From positions 1-8,904 of the forward strand of contig JAQTPJ010000023.1 of NCBI GenBank assembly GCA_028712915.1: a DNA stretch of 8,904 nucleotides, given 5' to 3'. How positions within the stretch are numbered: position 1 is the first letter of the stretch; each line of letters opens with the position of its first letter. The translations under genes were made by a program, and so were the position numbers. Of the stretch, positions 7,027-8,904 are shown in pieces. The notes beneath the pieces are model-generated. The model saw only the letters and a program-made list of their open reading frames with translations, did not search any database and was not told the DNA's origin. Source of the stretch: Candidatus Omnitrophota bacterium. Lineage in GTDB: Bacteria; Omnitrophota; Gorgyraeia; Velamenicoccales; JABMQK01.

Positions 7027-8478
7027 ATGAAATTCGAAACAGTTATCGGTTTAGAGGTTCACGTCCACTTAAAAACAAAGACTAAGGCGTTTTGCGGCTG
7101 TTCTACGGAATTCGGCAGCGAGCCTAACACGCAGACATGCCCTGTGTGTCTGGGTTTGCCCGGTTCTCTGCCGGTTTTAAACGCGAAGGCATTGGAATAC
7201 GCGGTAAAGGTTGCCTTGGCTTTAGATTGCAAACCACAGGAATTTATAAAATTCGACAGAAAGAATTATTTCTATCCGGACCTTCCCAAAAATTATCAGA
7301 TTTCCCAGTATGATATGCCTGTGGGTTTGGACGGTTTTGTTTCCATTGATATTGATAATGTTGAGAAGAAGATTCGTGTAAAGCGCGTGCACTTAGAGGA
7401 AGACGCGGGAAAACTTATACATAAGCAGGAAGGTTCGGCGAGCCTTGTGGATTATAACCGCTGCGGCATAGCGCTGCTTGAGATTGTCAGCGAGCCGGAT
7501 ATAAATTCGCCTTCAGAGGCATTTGAATATTTAAAAAATCTGAAATTGATTATTCAATATTTAGGCGTTTCGGATTGCGATATGGAAAAAGGAAGTTTGC
7601 GTTGCGATGCCAACATATCTTTGCGGCCAAAAGGCAAAAAGCAGTTGGGTACGAAAATAGAATTAAAGAATATGAATTCTTTTAAAGGCGTACGGGATGC
7701 TTTAGAGTATGAAGTCAAACGGCAGGAAGATGTGCTTTCGCAAGGCGGCAGTATAACTCAGGAGACAAGGCTTTGGGATGAGGATAAGCAGTTGACATTT
7801 TCCATGCGCAGCAAAGAAGAAGCCCACGACTACCGTTATTTTCCCGACCCGGACCTTGTTCCTTTTACGTTAAGCAGAGAATTTATAGCTGGGATCAGAA
7901 AAGAACTTCCGGAATTTCCCAAAGATAGAATTCCAAGATATATCAGGGAGTTTGGATTAACTCAGAAAGAAGCGGATATAATCGTTCAGGATAAAGATAT
8001 GTGTGTTTTTTTCGAAGGCTGCGCCGCTGTTTATACGCAGCCGCGTAAAATATATAACTGGCTGACTGGTGTTGTCCTGGCTTATATGAACGACAGGAAG
8101 AAAAATATAACACAGTTGGATTTAAAGCCGCAAGCGTTGGCTAAGTTAATTCAGTATGTAGAGGAAGGCAGGTTAAGCAATTTGGCGGCAAAAGATGTCT
8201 TGTTTTACGCCTTAGATGAAAAAAAGGATATAGATTCTGTTATTAAGGAAAAAGGGGCGACTCAGGTTTCCGGCTCAAAAGATCTGGAGAAATTTGTCGA
8301 GGCGGCCCTGAAAGATAACCCTAAATCTGTAAAGGATTTCTTGGCGGGAAAAGAAAACGCAATTATGTTTTTAGTGGGACAAGTAATGAAATTATCAAAG
8401 GGCAAGGCAAATCCCAAGGTAGTTAAAGAAATCATTATCGGGAGGTTAAGTGAAGACACAACTTACGGAATTAAATGA
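7027..8478 (+). CDS. gatB: Asp-tRNA(Asn)/Glu-tRNA(Gln) amidotransferase subunit B
   Basis: GatB activates the side chain of tRNA-bound Glu or Asp with ATP and completes amidation with ammonia from GatA. The 483 residues are normal. The N-terminal cradle begins ETVIGLEVHVHLKT and has a CxC...CxxC zinc site (Cys23, Cys25, Cys38, Cys41). Further family blocks are KFDRKNYFYPDLPKNYQISQ (75-94), VHLEEDAGK (121-129), YNRCGIALLEIVSEPDI (143-159), LRCDANIS (191-198), KIELKNMNSF (210-219) and HDYRYFPDPDL (267-277). The tRNA-binding helical and YqeY-like tail covers about 310-475 and ends with FLVGQVMKLSKGKANPK. About nine residues after GRL (475-483, SEDTTYGIK) go beyond the usual end. Most of them are encoded by the left arm and loop of an inverted repeat, with the TGA stop inside its loop. 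The gene starts 11 bases after gatA with no evident Shine-Dalgarno. Confidence 0.97.
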   Translation: MKFETVIGLEVHVHLKTKTKAFCGCSTEFGSEPNTQTCPVCLGLPGSLPVLNAKALEYAVKVALALDCKPQEFIKFDRKNYFYPDLPKNYQISQYDMPVGLDGFVSIDIDNVEKKIRVKRVHLEEDAGKLIHKQEGSASLVDYNRCGIALLEIVSEPDINSPSEAFEYLKNLKLIIQYLGVSDCDMEKGSLRCDANISLRPKGKKQLGTKIELKNMNSFKGVRDALEYEVKRQEDVLSQGGSITQETRLWDEDKQLTFSMRSKEEAHDYRYFPDPDLVPFTLSREFIAGIRKELPEFPKDRIPRYIREFGLTQKEADIIVQDKDMCVFFEGCAAVYTQPRKIYNWLTGVVLAYMNDRKKNITQLDLKPQALAKLIQYVEEGRLSNLAAKDVLFYALDEKKDIDSVIKEKGATQVSGSKDLEKFVEAALKDNPKSVKDFLAGKENAIMFLVGQVMKLSKGKANPKVVKEIIIGRLSEDTTYGIK

Positions 8479-8490
8479 CGTAAGTTGTGT
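8456..8490 (+). repeat. Inverted repeat A (12-bp perfect arms) spanning the gatB stop codon
   Basis: The arms ACACAACTTACG (8456-8467) and CGTAAGTTGTGT (8479-8490) are perfectly complementary over 12 bp, with an 11-base loop that contains the gatB TGA. Two further pairs form outside if two bases are bulged (8454-8455 with 8493-8494). No T-run follows, so this is not a standard intrinsic terminator. It could be an mRNA-stabilising or processing hairpin, or a DNA operator. Confidence 0.85.
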
Positions 8491-8498
8491 GTCTGAAC

Positions 8499-8581
8499 TT
8501 AATCCAGCACCTTTTTAGTATTAAATAATTTTAACGATTAATTCTTTAAAGTCTTTGAATATGTAAAAGGTGCTGGTTTAA
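8499..8581 (+). repeat. Inverted repeat B (12 + 4 bp arms) with a 49-base AT-rich loop
   Basis: The arms CCAGCACCTTTT (8504-8515) and AAAAGGTGCTGG (8565-8576) match perfectly over 12 bp. After one T-T mismatch, TTAA (8499-8502) pairs with TTAA (8578-8581) for four more. The 49-base loop is too long for a terminator. The right arm forms exactly the spacer between the candidate -35 and -10 elements of the ctpA promoter, so a protein bound to this dyad, or a cruciform, would affect that promoter (inference). Confidence 0.8.
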
Positions 8582-8582
8582 T
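8555..8582 (+). promoter_or_regulatory. Candidate sigma70 promoter for ctpA
   Basis: TTGAAT (8555-8560, 4/6 to consensus) and TTTAAT (8577-8582, 5/6) are 16 bases apart. An A/T-tract region upstream (8516-8550) could act as an UP element. The transcript would begin near 8589-8590, at the base of inverted repeat C, giving a leader of about 55 bases. This is inferred from sequence match and position only. Confidence 0.4.
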
Positions 8583-8584
8583 TC

Positions 8585-8625
8585 GCACAGTGACTTATGT
8601 CGCTGTCGTTCCATAAGTCACGTGC
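8585..8625 (+). repeat. Inverted repeat C (10 + 4 bp arms) just upstream of the ctpA ribosome binding site
   Basis: The arms GTGACTTATG (8590-8599) and CATAAGTCAC (8612-8621) are perfectly complementary around a 12-base loop. With A8589 bulged, GCAC (8585-8588) adds four pairs with GTGC (8622-8625). Only five bases separate it from AAGGAGG. At the candidate transcription start it could act as a 5'-end stabilising hairpin in RNA or as an operator in DNA. Confidence 0.85.
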
Positions 8626-8630
8626 TCATT

Positions 8631-8637
8631 AAGGAGG
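8631..8637 (+). promoter_or_regulatory. Strong Shine-Dalgarno of ctpA (AAGGAGG)
   Basis: AAGGAGG sits 7 bases before the ATG at 8645 and is the best anti-Shine-Dalgarno match I see before any gene here. It fixes the ctpA start and shows that initiation is independent of gatB. Confidence 0.88.
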
Positions 8638-8644
8638 TTAAAAG

Positions 8645-8904
8645 ATGTTTCTTAGAAATAAAATAGCGTTTTTATTGATTGTGTTATGCGCCTGCCTATT
8701 GTTTTTTGCCGGCCCTATATTGAGCGAGAATAAAGTAGACAAGAGCGTTAAAGATGAGATGTATCAGGAACTGGGGCTTTTTGCCGACGGGATTTCTATT
8801 GTTCAATCGCAGTATGTGGATGAGACTAAGCCGAAGGATTTGGTATATGGCGCATTAAAAGGCATGCTTTCCGCTTTGGACCCTTATTCTGAATTCCTCA
8901 CGCC
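8645..8904 (+). CDS. ctpA: S41-family C-terminal processing peptidase, N-terminal 86 codons (3' end beyond the window)
   Basis: The reading frame runs from the ATG at 8645 to the window edge without a stop. It starts with a basic-plus-hydrophobic export segment (MFLRNKIAF, then a hydrophobic stretch to about residue 26), so the product is periplasmic or membrane-anchored. After a charged linker, residues 41-86 match the N-terminal helical domain of CtpA/Prc proteases: LGLFADGISIVQSQYVDE, then LVYGALKGMLSALDPYSEFLT. The LVYGA-x2-GML-x2-LDP-x-S-x-FL pattern is highly characteristic of the S41A subgroup. The PDZ domain and the Ser-Lys catalytic dyad would lie downstream and cannot be checked. 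Such proteases trim C termini of envelope proteins and cell-wall hydrolases. A cysteine at residue 17 loosely resembles a lipobox (L-C-A-C), but the hydrophobic run continues past it. Confidence 0.9.
   Translation, partial: MFLRNKIAFLLIVLCACLLFFAGPILSENKVDKSVKDEMYQELGLFADGISIVQSQYVDETKPKDLVYGALKGMLSALDPYSEFLT

Larger units (their letters stand above)
8479..8644. other. gatB-ctpA intergenic region: three-hairpin array with AT-rich centre
   Basis: This 166-base gap is the only substantial non-coding stretch in the window. It holds the right arm of repeat A, all of repeats B and C, a candidate promoter and a strong Shine-Dalgarno. The centre (8516-8564, the loop of repeat B) is extremely AT-rich, with 8 G/C in 49 bases. 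I see no open reading frame of note, tRNA or known riboswitch signature in it. Confidence 0.8.

Noticed and set aside
8456..8490. Repeat A as a Rho-independent terminator of the operon
   Set aside because: The stem is long enough, but it is followed by GTCTGAACTT rather than a T-run, and it starts inside the gatB coding sequence. The same lack of a T-run holds for C, and B has a 49-base loop.
8479..8644. tRNA, known riboswitch or CRISPR unit in the intergenic gap
   Set aside because: There is no cloverleaf with T-arm consensus, no direct repeats with spacers, and no riboswitch core that I recognise; only inverted repeats.
8687..8700. Lipobox L-C-A-C in the CtpA N terminus
   Set aside because: Cys at -2 is unusual and the hydrophobic stretch continues about nine residues past the candidate Cys, so a normal signal peptide or anchor is more likely.

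Overview
The window is a densely packed, entirely plus-strand stretch of a bacterial chromosome that reads as a housekeeping operon. In order it holds the C-terminal part of the transcription-repair coupling factor Mfd, a SurA-like periplasmic chaperone, PdxA (vitamin B6 synthesis), RsmA/KsgA (16S rRNA dimethylation), a STAS-PilZ two-domain protein, the three subunits of the tRNA amidotransferase (GatC, GatA, GatB), and the first 86 codons of an S41 C-terminal processing protease (CtpA). From the mfd stop to the gatB stop the genes are separated by at most 36 bases, and several overlap.

The organism is a Gram-negative-type bacterium, because SurA implies an outer membrane. It uses indirect Gln- and/or Asn-tRNA formation (GatCAB), probably makes PLP from scratch, and probably signals with c-di-GMP. 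Base composition is moderately AT-rich by eye. The compact layout, the style of the proteins and the STAS protein with a D-Y-M-G motif remind me of Omnitrophota (candidate phylum OP3) genomes. That is an impression, not a result; a phylogeny of RsmA, GatA and GatB would settle it.

Region by region: 1-4527 is mfd-surA-pdxA-rsmA, where surA-pdxA-rsmA has the same order as in Enterobacteria. 4528-5274 is the STAS-PilZ gene, possibly with its own promoter inside the end of rsmA. 5286-8478 is gatC-gatA-gatB, with gatC and gatA sharing one base (TAATG). 8479-8644 is the only real intergenic gap. Together with the last bases of gatB it holds three consecutive inverted repeats, a candidate sigma70 promoter and the strongest Shine-Dalgarno of the window, leading into ctpA.

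Two things stand out. First, this Mfd is reduced: there is almost no sequence between the UvrA-binding UvrB-like part and the RNA-polymerase-interaction domain, and the usual C-terminal autoinhibitory domain D7 is absent. Second, the gatB-ctpA junction carries a 170-base array of three hairpins. The outer two are diverged versions of one dyad (ACTTAYG-N11/12-CRTAAGT), one arm encodes the C-terminal tail of GatB, and the last hairpin sits where the ctpA transcript would begin. I found no phage, CRISPR, tRNA, rRNA or transposase gene in the window.
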